A stretch of DNA of 64,000 bases from Pseudoxanthomonas sp. CF125 (GTDB lineage: Bacteria; Pseudomonadota; Gammaproteobacteria; Xanthomonadales; Xanthomonadaceae), in NCBI RefSeq assembly GCF_900104085.1, contig NZ_FNLD01000001.1, positions 599,048 to 663,047 of the forward strand. The letters are read 5' to 3'. Under the pieces are notes generated by a model. The model was not told the origin of the DNA. It made no database searches and was given only the letters and a program-made list of their open reading frames with translations. The position numbers and the translations under genes are program-made. Shown here piece by piece: positions 51,619-59,310 of the stretch. Numbering within the stretch: the first letter of the stretch is position 1; each line of letters opens with the position of its first letter.

Positions 51619-52213
51619 GCGTACTCCAGGGGATGGATATCAAAGCTTCGGGGGAAGCGGTACTGATGAAACTGGCGATGTGTCGGTGATCGGCGTGGTC
51701 ATTGCCCCTCTTGCGCAACGTTTTGCGCCTCTGTTGTGGAATGCCGGTCACGCGATGGGGGAGGCCCGCATCGCGTACGCGATCAGCGACGGCCACGCAT
51801 TTTTTCATGCAGCGGCTCCGCTGGACGGCAGGCGGGTTCCGGCAAGGCGCAGTGTGTCGTAGCTGAATAGCCCCATGGCCGCTCCCCAAAGCGGTCTCAA
51901 CGTTAACAGTAGCGCCGGTAGTGAATCTGTGAATTGGCCCGCACCCCCGGGTATGGAAGGGTTATCCCGTCTCACATTCCCCCGATGCGGCAGCGCTGGG
52001 CGGCGAAGGCCCGTCCACCCGGCTTTCCTGGTCCGGCGCCCGGCGCCTCAAGCGTGACGGGGATCCATTCCGCATCCTGCTTAGGATTTCACCTACCCAT
52101 ATTAGGGGTACACGCCCCACAGAGGCAGTCGACAAGCCCCATTCGAGACGGCTCAACGTCGCGCTATATTCAGGAGGCCTACGGACAGGCGATACAAGTT
52201 GATGGAGCAGGGC
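51619..52213. other. 595-bp gene-free region
   Basis: No open reading frame here has family-like sequence or a good ribosome-binding site. The region contains a perfect 14-bp palindrome ATCGCGTACGCGAT at 51770-51783, about 150 bp upstream of the methyltransferase gene, which could be an operator. GGAG at 52204-52207 serves the next gene. I found no promoter that I would defend and no repeat element. Confidence 0.5.
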
Positions 52214-52603
52214 ATGCGCGCGGTTATCGTGTTTTGTATTTTCCTCATCGCCCCGCCCGGGTATGCGCAGCATGTATACAAATGCGCCAAGGGCAGGGAC
52301 GTGAGCTATCAATCCGCACCTTGCGATGGAACCCAAGCCCTGGTGAAGCAGTGGGAAGCCGCGCCGGAGCCGGAGCCGTCCGCAGTGGCATTGGACCCGC
52401 GCCAACCTAAAGGCAGGCGACCCGTGGCGAACTCCGGACCGTCGCGCTCCGGCGTCAGGACGATTTCCTCAATCAGCGCCGCCGAACGCCGTTGCAAGGC
52501 CGCCAAAGCGCGCCGCGAGGCCAAATTGATTTCGGTGGGCTTGAAACGTACGTTCGACTTGCTTCGCAAACTCGACGATGCCGTCCATGAGGCGTGCAAA
52601 TAG
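52214..52603 (+). CDS. Exported DUF4124-like protein
   Basis: A 129-aa protein with a signal peptide (cleavage after GYAQ/GYA, about residue 19) followed by HVYKCAKGRDVSYQSAPCDG, the DUF4124 signature (a small beta-domain with a conserved cysteine pair). The rest is a basic linker and a C-terminal helical segment with two more cysteines (RRCKAAKARREAK; HEACK). Function is unknown. GGAG sits 6 bases before ATG 52214. It stands alone between gene-poor stretches. Confidence 0.82.
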   Translation: MRAVIVFCIFLIAPPGYAQHVYKCAKGRDVSYQSAPCDGTQALVKQWEAAPEPEPSAVALDPRQPKGRRPVANSGPSRSGVRTISSISAAERRCKAAKARREAKLISVGLKRTFDLLRKLDDAVHEACK

Positions 52604-52911
52604 CGGTCGGAATTTGCATGGGGCTATATGCCTTGGTCAGGCATGGCCAACCTGCTGCGAGGCTTCTTGGCCGAAGCCTCGCAGCGACAAGCTCAACGCA
52701 TGCAGCTCTTAGCCAACAGTCAGTGCGCTGGAATCGACAGAAACCCCGCCTTATCAGGCTAGGCCATGCGCTTTAAGCTCTCGAGCCTTTCGTTTTGTGG
52801 CCCCGAGTTCTTCTCGTTGTAAGCCGCCGCCTCGCCACACAGGTATTCGTATGGAGAAACCGATCCGGGAGCGGCGGAAGGGCACGTCATAGGCGACTGC
52901 CGCGCCGCCGC
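52604..52911. other. 308-bp gene-free region
   Basis: Apart from the hairpin at 52655-52684 I see nothing recognisable between the DUF4124 gene and the first fucosidase. A minus-strand frame running into the fucosidase 3' end encodes no known pattern. Confidence 0.45.
52655..52684 (+). terminator. 12-bp hairpin downstream of the DUF4124 gene
   Basis: CTGCGAGGCTTC (52655-52666) pairs perfectly with 52673-52684 around a 6-nt loop. There is no T-tract, so it may end transcription only partially, or may be another structured element. Confidence 0.5.
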
Positions 52912-54357
52912 TCAGTTGGAAGGCGCCGCGTCGGGCAGACGGAAAGCCCAGGCATAGGCATTGGCCGTCTGTTTGCGCAACGATGCCGGAATCTGGACCA
53001 CGGTAGTGTTCCCATCGCGATGCCACGCCAGCTGCGCATCGCTCCCTAGCAGCTTCACTTCCGTGCCGGCGGCAGGCGCGGGGCCAGGAATGCGTAGCGT
53101 CGTCGGCAACTTGGTTTCATTGGCATCGGGAAGGTAGAACGCGTAAACGGTGCCATCCTTCAGCCGCGTGTAACGGAACTTGCCATCTCGGTAGGGCGCG
53201 ACGGATCGGCTGGCGTAGATCGCCTCGCCATTGACCTTCATCCATGCGCCGATTTCATGCAGGCGCTGCACCGCAACCGGAGGAAGTTCACCATTGGCGT
53301 CGGGGCCGACGTTGAGCAGGTAGTTGCCGCCCTTGGCGACCACATCGACCAGCATCTGCACCACGCTGCGTGCGGATTTGTACTTGTCGTTCGGCGCGTA
53401 CGACCAGGATTCGCCGAGGGTCATGCAGGTTTCCCACGGATACGGCAGCGGTTGATCGGGGATTTTCTGCTCCGGTGTGCGATAGTTTTCGTAGCGCCCG
53501 CCCACTGCGCGGTCTACGACGATCAGACCAGGCTGGTTCTTGCGGGCCATTGCAGCCATTCCCGGCATGTCCACGTCCTGAGGCCACGGTACGCCGGCAT
53601 TGCCTTCGGCGATGCCGTCCATGGTGTCAGTCGGGCGCACCCAGCCGCCGTCCAGCCACAGGATATCGACAGGGCCGTACTGGGAAGTCAGTTCGCCGAC
53701 CTGCGCATGGGTGAAATCGACGAAGCGTTTCCAGATATCCGGGTGCTTGCGGGTGTCGTAGTTGTTATGCCGGTTGGGCGTGGCCCACTTCGGCGACCAG
53801 TAGTCGTCGCTATGCCAGTCGGGTTTCGAGAAGTAGGCGCCGATGCCGAAGTTCTGGGCACGGAAGGCGTCGAATACTTCTTTGGTGATGTTGGCGCGCG
53901 GGTTGGTGTGGAACGGAACGTCGGCTGCGGTGATCCTGTAATCGCTCTGCCGTGTGTCGAACATGGCGAAACCGTCGTGGTGCTTGGTGGTGAACACCAC
54001 ATATTTCGTGCCGGCGTCCTTGGCGATGCTTGCCCACTGCCCGGGGTCGAACTTGACCGGGTTGAACGTGGTCGGCAATTGTTCGTAACGCTTGACGTAA
54101 TCGACATAAGCCTCGCCTTCGGGACGCTTGCACCAGTCCACGTCCTCGGAGCAGATCGACCACGATTCGACCACGCCCCATTGGCTGTACGGGCCCCAGT
54201 GCATCATGAAGCCGAACTTCCAGTCCTGCCATTGCTCTAGCTTGCGCAGCACCAGCGGATCGGTTTCCGGCACGTAGTCGCCGTGGCTTTCGGCATGCGC
54301 GGCGAACAGGGGCGTTGCGCACAGCAGCGCGGCCAATGCGAGTCGTAGCGATTTCAT
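52912..54357 (-). CDS. Alpha-L-fucosidase, GH29 (A-type)
   Basis: A 481-aa secreted or periplasmic glycosidase (signal peptide 1-22, AAHAE). The GH29 catalytic domain spans about 35-390, with WQDWKFGFMMHWGPYSQWG, KYVVFTTKHHDGFAMFDT and the nucleophile D236 in PVDILWLDGGWV. A C-terminal beta-sandwich (about 400-475) ends in LPDAAPSN. It has no discoidin domain, unlike the other GH29 in this window. It would remove terminal fucose from glycans; A-type enzymes have broad linkage tolerance. It is separated from the rest of the glycan cluster by the oppositely oriented cutC gene. Confidence 0.93.
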   Translation of the reverse strand: MKSLRLALAALLCATPLFAAHAESHGDYVPETDPLVLRKLEQWQDWKFGFMMHWGPYSQWGVVESWSICSEDVDWCKRPEGEAYVDYVKRYEQLPTTFNPVKFDPGQWASIAKDAGTKYVVFTTKHHDGFAMFDTRQSDYRITAADVPFHTNPRANITKEVFDAFRAQNFGIGAYFSKPDWHSDDYWSPKWATPNRHNNYDTRKHPDIWKRFVDFTHAQVGELTSQYGPVDILWLDGGWVRPTDTMDGIAEGNAGVPWPQDVDMPGMAAMARKNQPGLIVVDRAVGGRYENYRTPEQKIPDQPLPYPWETCMTLGESWSYAPNDKYKSARSVVQMLVDVVAKGGNYLLNVGPDANGELPPVAVQRLHEIGAWMKVNGEAIYASRSVAPYRDGKFRYTRLKDGTVYAFYLPDANETKLPTTLRIPGPAPAAGTEVKLLGSDAQLAWHRDGNTTVVQIPASLRKQTANAYAWAFRLPDAAPSN

Positions 54358-54596
54358 ACATTGCTCCCGAAGTGGTTTTTGTTTTGCGCTTTTTTGACGC
54401 GATGGGTCGCCGGACATTCCGGCATTGGATTTGTTCTCTGGTCCGGCGGAAGAAGCAGTGCTAACGTGTCCCTTCTTCGCGAGGGAATGATGTTGGCAAT
54501 GGCCGCGCACCTCATCACAAGCCGAACCGGGACAAGGACCCGGCACGAATGGAAACATCCCAAGCCGATGGTCCGCCCGCACCGAAGACTGCGCCG

Positions 54597-55343
54597 ATGA
54601 GCAGGGAACCCATTCTTGAGATAGCCGCCAATTCGCTGGCTTCGGCGCAGGCCGCGCAACAAGGCGGCGCTTCTCGCATCGAACTGTGCGCGGCGCTGGA
54701 ACTCGGCGGTTTGACTCCATCGCCGGCGCAGATTGCGCTGGTGCGCGAAAAGCTATCCATCCCGATGCACGTACTGGTGCGGCCCCGCGCCGGCGATTTC
54801 GCGTACGCGGATGAGGAGCATGCGACCATGCTCGCCGACATCGCGCATTGCGCTGCCGCCGGTTGCGACGGCGTGGTGGTCGGCGCGCTGACCACGGAGG
54901 GCGATGTCGACATAGCGCGTTGTCGGGAACTGGTCTCCGCCGCCGGTCGGCTCGATCTCACTTTCCACCGTGCCATCGATGTCTGTCGGGACCCGGCGGC
55001 AGCGCTTGAAGCCGTCATCGGACTAGGCTTCAAGCGCGTGCTCAGTTCCGGCGGTGCGGCCAGCGCGATGGAAGGCAGGGGCAACCTGCGGCGACTGATC
55101 GAACAAGCCGCCGGCCGCATCGAGATCATGCCGGGCGCGGGCATCGATGCCGGCAACATCGCCGCGCTCATGGCCGCGACCGGCGCGCGCGAATTCCATG
55201 CCTCGGCTAAGCGTGCTCTGCCTTCGCGGATGAAATTCGCGCCGACGGACGCATTGGGCATGGCCGGCGGCGAAACACGCAGCGATGCCGCCGAAGTCCG
55301 TCGCCTCGTCGAGGCGTTGCATGATGCTGCAAAGGGCGCATGA
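54597..55343 (+). CDS. cutC: CutC family protein
   Basis: A 248-aa TIM-barrel protein of the CutC family, named for copper tolerance in E. coli but of unclear biochemical role. Signature segments: ILEIAANSLASAQAAQQGGASRIELCAALELGGLTPS, VHVLVRPRAGDFAY, DGVVVGALTTEGDVD, LTFHRAIDVCRDP and RVLSSGGAASAMEG. It lies inside the glycan cluster, divergent from the first GH29 and convergent with the PfkB kinase. This suggests a link to sugar metabolism rather than copper (inference). The start may instead be at 54549, as both ATGs are in frame. Confidence 0.9.
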   Translation: MSREPILEIAANSLASAQAAQQGGASRIELCAALELGGLTPSPAQIALVREKLSIPMHVLVRPRAGDFAYADEEHATMLADIAHCAAAGCDGVVVGALTTEGDVDIARCRELVSAAGRLDLTFHRAIDVCRDPAAALEAVIGLGFKRVLSSGGAASAMEGRGNLRRLIEQAAGRIEIMPGAGIDAGNIAALMAATGAREFHASAKRALPSRMKFAPTDALGMAGGETRSDAAEVRRLVEALHDAAKGA

Positions 55344-55382
55344 GCATCGCCGGGTAACGGCTGCGGCGTGGCCGGCTTCATT

Positions 55383-56378
55383 CTAGGCTTCCACCTCGTA
55401 AGCACCCAGCAGTGCGACCGCCTCGGCGTGCGTTGGCAATGCGGCGAAGGCGCCATGCCGGGTCACCGCCAGCGCGCCGCAGGCCGAAGCGTAGCGCAGG
55501 CAGTGTTCAAGTTCGTTCGATTGGGCGAGGAACGCATCGAACGTGCGCGTATCGACCCCTTTGCGTTGCAGCTGCGATAGCAGTCCACCGATGAAGGCGT
55601 CGCCGGCGGCAGTGGTGTCGACCGCCTTGACTTCGATCGTCGGCAGTTCGCCGCTGCGTCCACGCGCGAACCAGCGCATCGGCGCGGCGCCGTCGGTGAC
55701 CAGCACCAGCCGAGCGCTGTGCAGCAGACGGGCGACGATGTCGGCGTCGGTGTAGCGGCCTTCCTTTAGGTATTCGAGTTCTTCGCGCGCCAACTTGACC
55801 AGATCGGCGGCCTCGAGCGCGTGCCACAGCACAGGCAGCGCCGGCGCCGCCTCCGGCCACAGTGCAGGGCGCAGGTTGAGATCGAGACTGACCAGCGCGC
55901 CCGCGGAGCGCGCGCGGGCCATGCCCGACAACGTCGCCGCGGCGATGTCGGTATCGGTCAAGCTGTTGCTGCAGACATGGAACACACTGGCTGCGGCGAA
56001 GCAGTCTGCATCGAAATCCGCGTCGCGGAACAGCAGATCGGCTGCTGGCGGGCGGTAGAAGCTGAAGCTGCGTTCGCCGTGCGCATCCAGCGACACGAAG
56101 GCCAGCGCTGTCTGTGCAGCGGCGGTACGGCGCACGTAACGTACGCCGGCGCCGGCCTCGTGCAGGCTGTGCAGCAGGAAGTCGCCGAACATGTCGTGGC
56201 CCAGCATGCCGACGAACTCGCAGCGACCGCCCAACTTCGCCACCGCGACCGCCGCATTGGCTGGAGCGCCGCCGGCGAACTGACGGAACGTGCGGGCTTC
56301 GCCCTCGACAGGTTCGCTGGCGAGAAAATCGATCAGCGCCTCGCCGAAGCAGAGGATAGTGTTGTTGGCTGCACTCAT
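55383..56378 (-). CDS. PfkB-family sugar kinase (fructokinase-like)
   Basis: A 331-aa cytoplasmic kinase. PfkB signature 1 is GGAPANAAVAVAKLGGRCEFVG, and signature 2 is DTTAAGDAFIGGLL with the catalytic Asp. Closest in pattern to bacterial fructokinases, which phosphorylate fructose made from mannose by mannose isomerase. This would fit the mannosidases encoded upstream. The ATG at 56378 begins the conserved N-terminus (MSAANNTILCFGEALIDF). A LacI-type palindrome lies about 150 bp upstream. Confidence 0.88.
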   Translation of the reverse strand: MSAANNTILCFGEALIDFLASEPVEGEARTFRQFAGGAPANAAVAVAKLGGRCEFVGMLGHDMFGDFLLHSLHEAGAGVRYVRRTAAAQTALAFVSLDAHGERSFSFYRPPAADLLFRDADFDADCFAAASVFHVCSNSLTDTDIAAATLSGMARARSAGALVSLDLNLRPALWPEAAPALPVLWHALEAADLVKLAREELEYLKEGRYTDADIVARLLHSARLVLVTDGAAPMRWFARGRSGELPTIEVKAVDTTAAGDAFIGGLLSQLQRKGVDTRTFDAFLAQSNELEHCLRYASACGALAVTRHGAFAALPTHAEAVALLGAYEVEA

Positions 56379-56529
56379 CGATCGGCAGCCGCTTGTTGGG
56401 TAGTCCCGGTTGCGGGGCGGCGCATGCGGATCCTTTCTGGTTCTTTTTCTTTCAGCCGCATGGATGCGATCACCGGCGATCGTGGTAACGCGACTCTGCA
56501 CAGTATTTTCAAGGCGTAATCCATCTTAT

Positions 56530-56543
56530 TTGGATCGATCCAA
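56530..56543. promoter_or_regulatory. LacI-type operator-like palindrome upstream of the PfkB gene
   Basis: TTGGATCGATCCAA is a perfect 14-bp palindrome with the central CG typical of LacI/GalR-family operators. It lies in the 289-bp gap between the BNR lipoprotein gene and the kinase gene. A LacI-type regulator is expected with a nix-like cluster, but none is encoded inside this window. Confidence 0.5.
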
Positions 56544-56667
56544 CCATCGTATCGTGAGGTAAACCGGACATGCCTGCAAGCCGTATCGCACCGTCCACCG
56601 CGCTTATGCGCTGCGTATCTGTGACGCACGTCATCGGCCAAACAGACCATACGTGGCTGAGCTGCGG

Positions 56668-57813
56668 TCATCTGGCTGATCCGACCCGACAGGCAGGTCC
56701 GTCTGACACGCCGCTACGTACATCGGTACCCAGCTCCGCGGAAGACAGCAGGCGTGGATCCAGCACCACATGCTTGATGCGCCGCCGCTTCCATGTGTAG
56801 GTGATGTGCACCAGTCCGTCGCGGGTCTGGATGACTGCAGGATAGGAGAACTCGTCCTTGGGACTGTCTTCCAGCGTCAGCGTACGCCGCCAGCGCACGC
56901 CATCGTCCGATAGCGCCACTGCCAATACGCCGCGTCCTTCCCACCAGTCCTTGCCAGCCGGAGCCGGGTTGTAGACCAACAGCGCACGGCCATCGCGCAG
57001 CATCACCGCATCGGTGCCGGAGTTGGGGTTTTCGATATCCAGCAGGGTCATCGCTCCCCAGCTGGCGCCGTCGTCGCCGGAGAAGACGCTGAACACCCGA
57101 TTCTGTTTGCTGCGCCCGAGCGCCTGCAGGCAGCCGTCGTGGTGGCGAAGCAGGCTGGGCTGGATGGCGCCGATATGCGCTGGATTGTTGAGCGCTGCGC
57201 TACGCTGCCAGTGCAGGCCGTTGTCGTCGCTGGTTTCGATATGCGCGCGCCAGCCGCCGGCTTCGTCCTCGCTGCTGCCTGGGGCGAGAATGCGGCCGCT
57301 GGGCAGCTGTAGCGGCTTGTTCTTTACCGGGCCCAGGATGCCATCGGGCAGGCGCCTGGGTGTCGACCAGTGCACGCCGTCGTCGGAGGACACGGTGAGC
57401 ATTCCCCACCATTGTCGCGGATTCGGACCGGCCTTGTAGTACAGCTGCAAGGGGCCTTGCATGGGTTGGAACAGCACCGGGTTCCATGCCGGCTGCGGTC
57501 CGCCGTTGTTCTGCATGCCGTCGGCCACGCGTCGCGGCGGTAGCCAGCCTTCGGCACCGCGGCGGGCGAGCCAGATGCCCACATCGGCTGCGCCTTCATG
57601 CGCGCCGCCGAACCACGCGGCAAGCAGAGTCCCGTCGCGGCTTTCGACCAGAGTGGAAGCATGGCTTTGCGGCGTCGGCGGCTGCGTGGCGATGAATTCC
57701 TCCAGCACGATTGGCGAGGGCGAGAGCGACGGCGCGGGCTGGGTACCGCACGATGCCATGGCCATAGTGACGGGCAGCAGAAAGGCGAGGGCGTTGATGC
57801 GTTGAAGATGCAT
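56668..57813 (-). CDS. BNR-repeat (sialidase-fold) lipoprotein
   Basis: A 381-aa protein with a signal peptide and lipobox MASC (cysteine at about residue 22), hence anchored in the envelope. At least four Asp-box repeats are visible (SDDGVHWS, SDDNGLHWQ, SGDDGASWG, SDDGVRWR), giving a six-bladed sialidase-like propeller. The N-terminal SRDGTLLAAWFGGAHEGAADVGIWLARR matches the BNR_2 group. I do not find the FRIP/YRIP arginine motif of true sialidases, so sialidase activity is doubtful and another glycan activity is more likely. The ATG at 57813 begins the signal peptide. It sits 20 bp downstream of the GH29-B gene on the same strand. Confidence 0.85.
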   Translation of the reverse strand: MHLQRINALAFLLPVTMAMASCGTQPAPSLSPSPIVLEEFIATQPPTPQSHASTLVESRDGTLLAAWFGGAHEGAADVGIWLARRGAEGWLPPRRVADGMQNNGGPQPAWNPVLFQPMQGPLQLYYKAGPNPRQWWGMLTVSSDDGVHWSTPRRLPDGILGPVKNKPLQLPSGRILAPGSSEDEAGGWRAHIETSDDNGLHWQRSAALNNPAHIGAIQPSLLRHHDGCLQALGRSKQNRVFSVFSGDDGASWGAMTLLDIENPNSGTDAVMLRDGRALLVYNPAPAGKDWWEGRGVLAVALSDDGVRWRRTLTLEDSPKDEFSYPAVIQTRDGLVHITYTWKRRRIKHVVLDPRLLSSAELGTDVRSGVSDGPACRVGSAR

Positions 57814-57833
57814 GGAGGAGTGCCGTCGTGCGT

Positions 57834-59216
57834 TCACTGTTTCCCGGCGGCGCCTCTGCCGGTGTTGAACAGTTGGAATTCGCGGATACGCACCGGATCG
57901 GAACTGGACAGGATGTTCAGGCGTACACGCGAGGTAGTGACCGGAGCGAAACGATCGATCTTCATCCGTCCGATCGCCTGCGCCTGCGCCAGCCGCACCC
58001 ATCTACCGTCCTGCCACGCCTCCACCGCGTATTTCTGCACGCGCTGGCCGGCGTTGATCCATTCCATGCTCATGGCGCTGTCGAACGTCACCGGCTGCTT
58101 GAAGTTGAGTTCCAGAGTCGCGTGGTGCGAGCCTTCCGGCGCGCTCCAGAAGGTGTCGCGATCGCCATCGGCGGCCGCGGTGGCGGTACCTGCGCTTTTC
58201 AGGTTGCCCGATACGAGGTTCTTGGCCGGTCCGTACAGTGCCTGGACCGCTTCGCCCAGTTCGCGCAGACGCTGCACGTCGGCGTCCGGCAGCAGGCCGC
58301 GGGTATCAGGAGCGATACCCAGCACCAGCTGTCCGCCCAAGCCCACGCTCTTCTCCCAGATCTCCACCAGCTCGTCCACGCTCTTGAGAGTCTGATCGCT
58401 GTTGGGATGCCAGAACCACTGGAAGCGATGCAGCGGCGTATCCACTTCCACCGGCCGCCAGCGCAGGAAGCCGTGACGGTCGATCACATTCCAGTTCTCG
58501 CCCACGATGAAGCCATCTTCGTTGCCGACCCAGCGGATGTCGCCGTACTCGAACAGCGCCGTATCGGCGAACACCATCGCGTTCGGCTGGTAGGTGCGCA
58601 GCTCCTCGATGTATTTGTCGAAATTGTAGACGTGGCCGGCGCTGCCGGCGCCGTCCAGCCACCATTCGGTGATCGGTCCGTAGTGAAGCGCCAGTTCCAC
58701 CAACTGCGCCGTATAGAACCTGTCGTAGGCCTTGGCGTCGGCGTACTTGGGTTCGTGCCGGTCCCAAGGCGACAGGTAGATGCCGAAGCCCATGCCTTCC
58801 TTGCTGACCGCATCGCTGGTCATTCTGACCAGGTCGCCTTTACCTCCCAGCCATGGACTGTTCTTGACCGAGTATTTGCTTTGTCCGGTGGGCCAGAGCG
58901 CGAAGCCGTCATGGTGCTTGGCAACCAGAATCAAGTACTTCGCGCCGGCCGCTTTGGCAGCGCGCGCCCATTGCCCGGGATCGACTTGATCGGGATTGAA
59001 CACCGACGGATTGGCGGTGCCGTCGCCCCATTCCTGATCCAGCCAGGTGTTGGGGTTGAAGTGGACGATCACGCCGAATTCCATATCTTGCCAGGCCACT
59101 TGCTGCGGCGATGGACGCACCTCGGAAAAGTTCTGCGCGGCGGCCAGCGGCAGGGCGAGGAGGGACAGGCAGAGCGCGGCCAGTCGGCGGATCGGGGAGC
59201 GGAAAGAGCGGGTCAT
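57834..59216 (-). CDS. Alpha-L-fucosidase, GH29 (B-type) with C-terminal discoidin-like domain
   Basis: A 460-aa exported glycosidase (signal peptide 1-27, LAAAQ). The GH29 barrel runs from about 35 to 325 with MEFGVIVHFNPNTWLDQEWGDG, YLILVAKHHDGFALWPT and the likely nucleophile D188 in ITEWWLDGAGS. A linker and an F5/8-type C (CBM32-like) domain follow (about 340-450). B-type GH29 enzymes prefer alpha-1,3/1,4-linked fucose, which would suit the core alpha-1,3-fucose of plant N-glycans. It lies between the GH35 and BNR genes in one transcription direction. Confidence 0.92.
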   Translation of the reverse strand: MTRSFRSPIRRLAALCLSLLALPLAAAQNFSEVRPSPQQVAWQDMEFGVIVHFNPNTWLDQEWGDGTANPSVFNPDQVDPGQWARAAKAAGAKYLILVAKHHDGFALWPTGQSKYSVKNSPWLGGKGDLVRMTSDAVSKEGMGFGIYLSPWDRHEPKYADAKAYDRFYTAQLVELALHYGPITEWWLDGAGSAGHVYNFDKYIEELRTYQPNAMVFADTALFEYGDIRWVGNEDGFIVGENWNVIDRHGFLRWRPVEVDTPLHRFQWFWHPNSDQTLKSVDELVEIWEKSVGLGGQLVLGIAPDTRGLLPDADVQRLRELGEAVQALYGPAKNLVSGNLKSAGTATAAADGDRDTFWSAPEGSHHATLELNFKQPVTFDSAMSMEWINAGQRVQKYAVEAWQDGRWVRLAQAQAIGRMKIDRFAPVTTSRVRLNILSSSDPVRIREFQLFNTGRGAAGKQ

Positions 59217-59310
59217 CGGAGAAATACCTTATGGTCGAAGGAGCGGCCGTTGGCACGAACGAATCAGGAAATAGGCAAGAAAAGGCGAATGGAAAGACGC
59301 AGGCAGGTGC

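Noticed and set aside
51512-52405. Open frames of about 115-150 codons in the gap upstream of the DUF4124 gene
   Set aside because: They are Arg/Pro-rich GC artefacts with no ribosome-binding site, signal or domain pattern.
56668-57813. Confident sialidase assignment
   Set aside because: Asp boxes define the fold but the catalytic FRIP-type arginine motif was not found.
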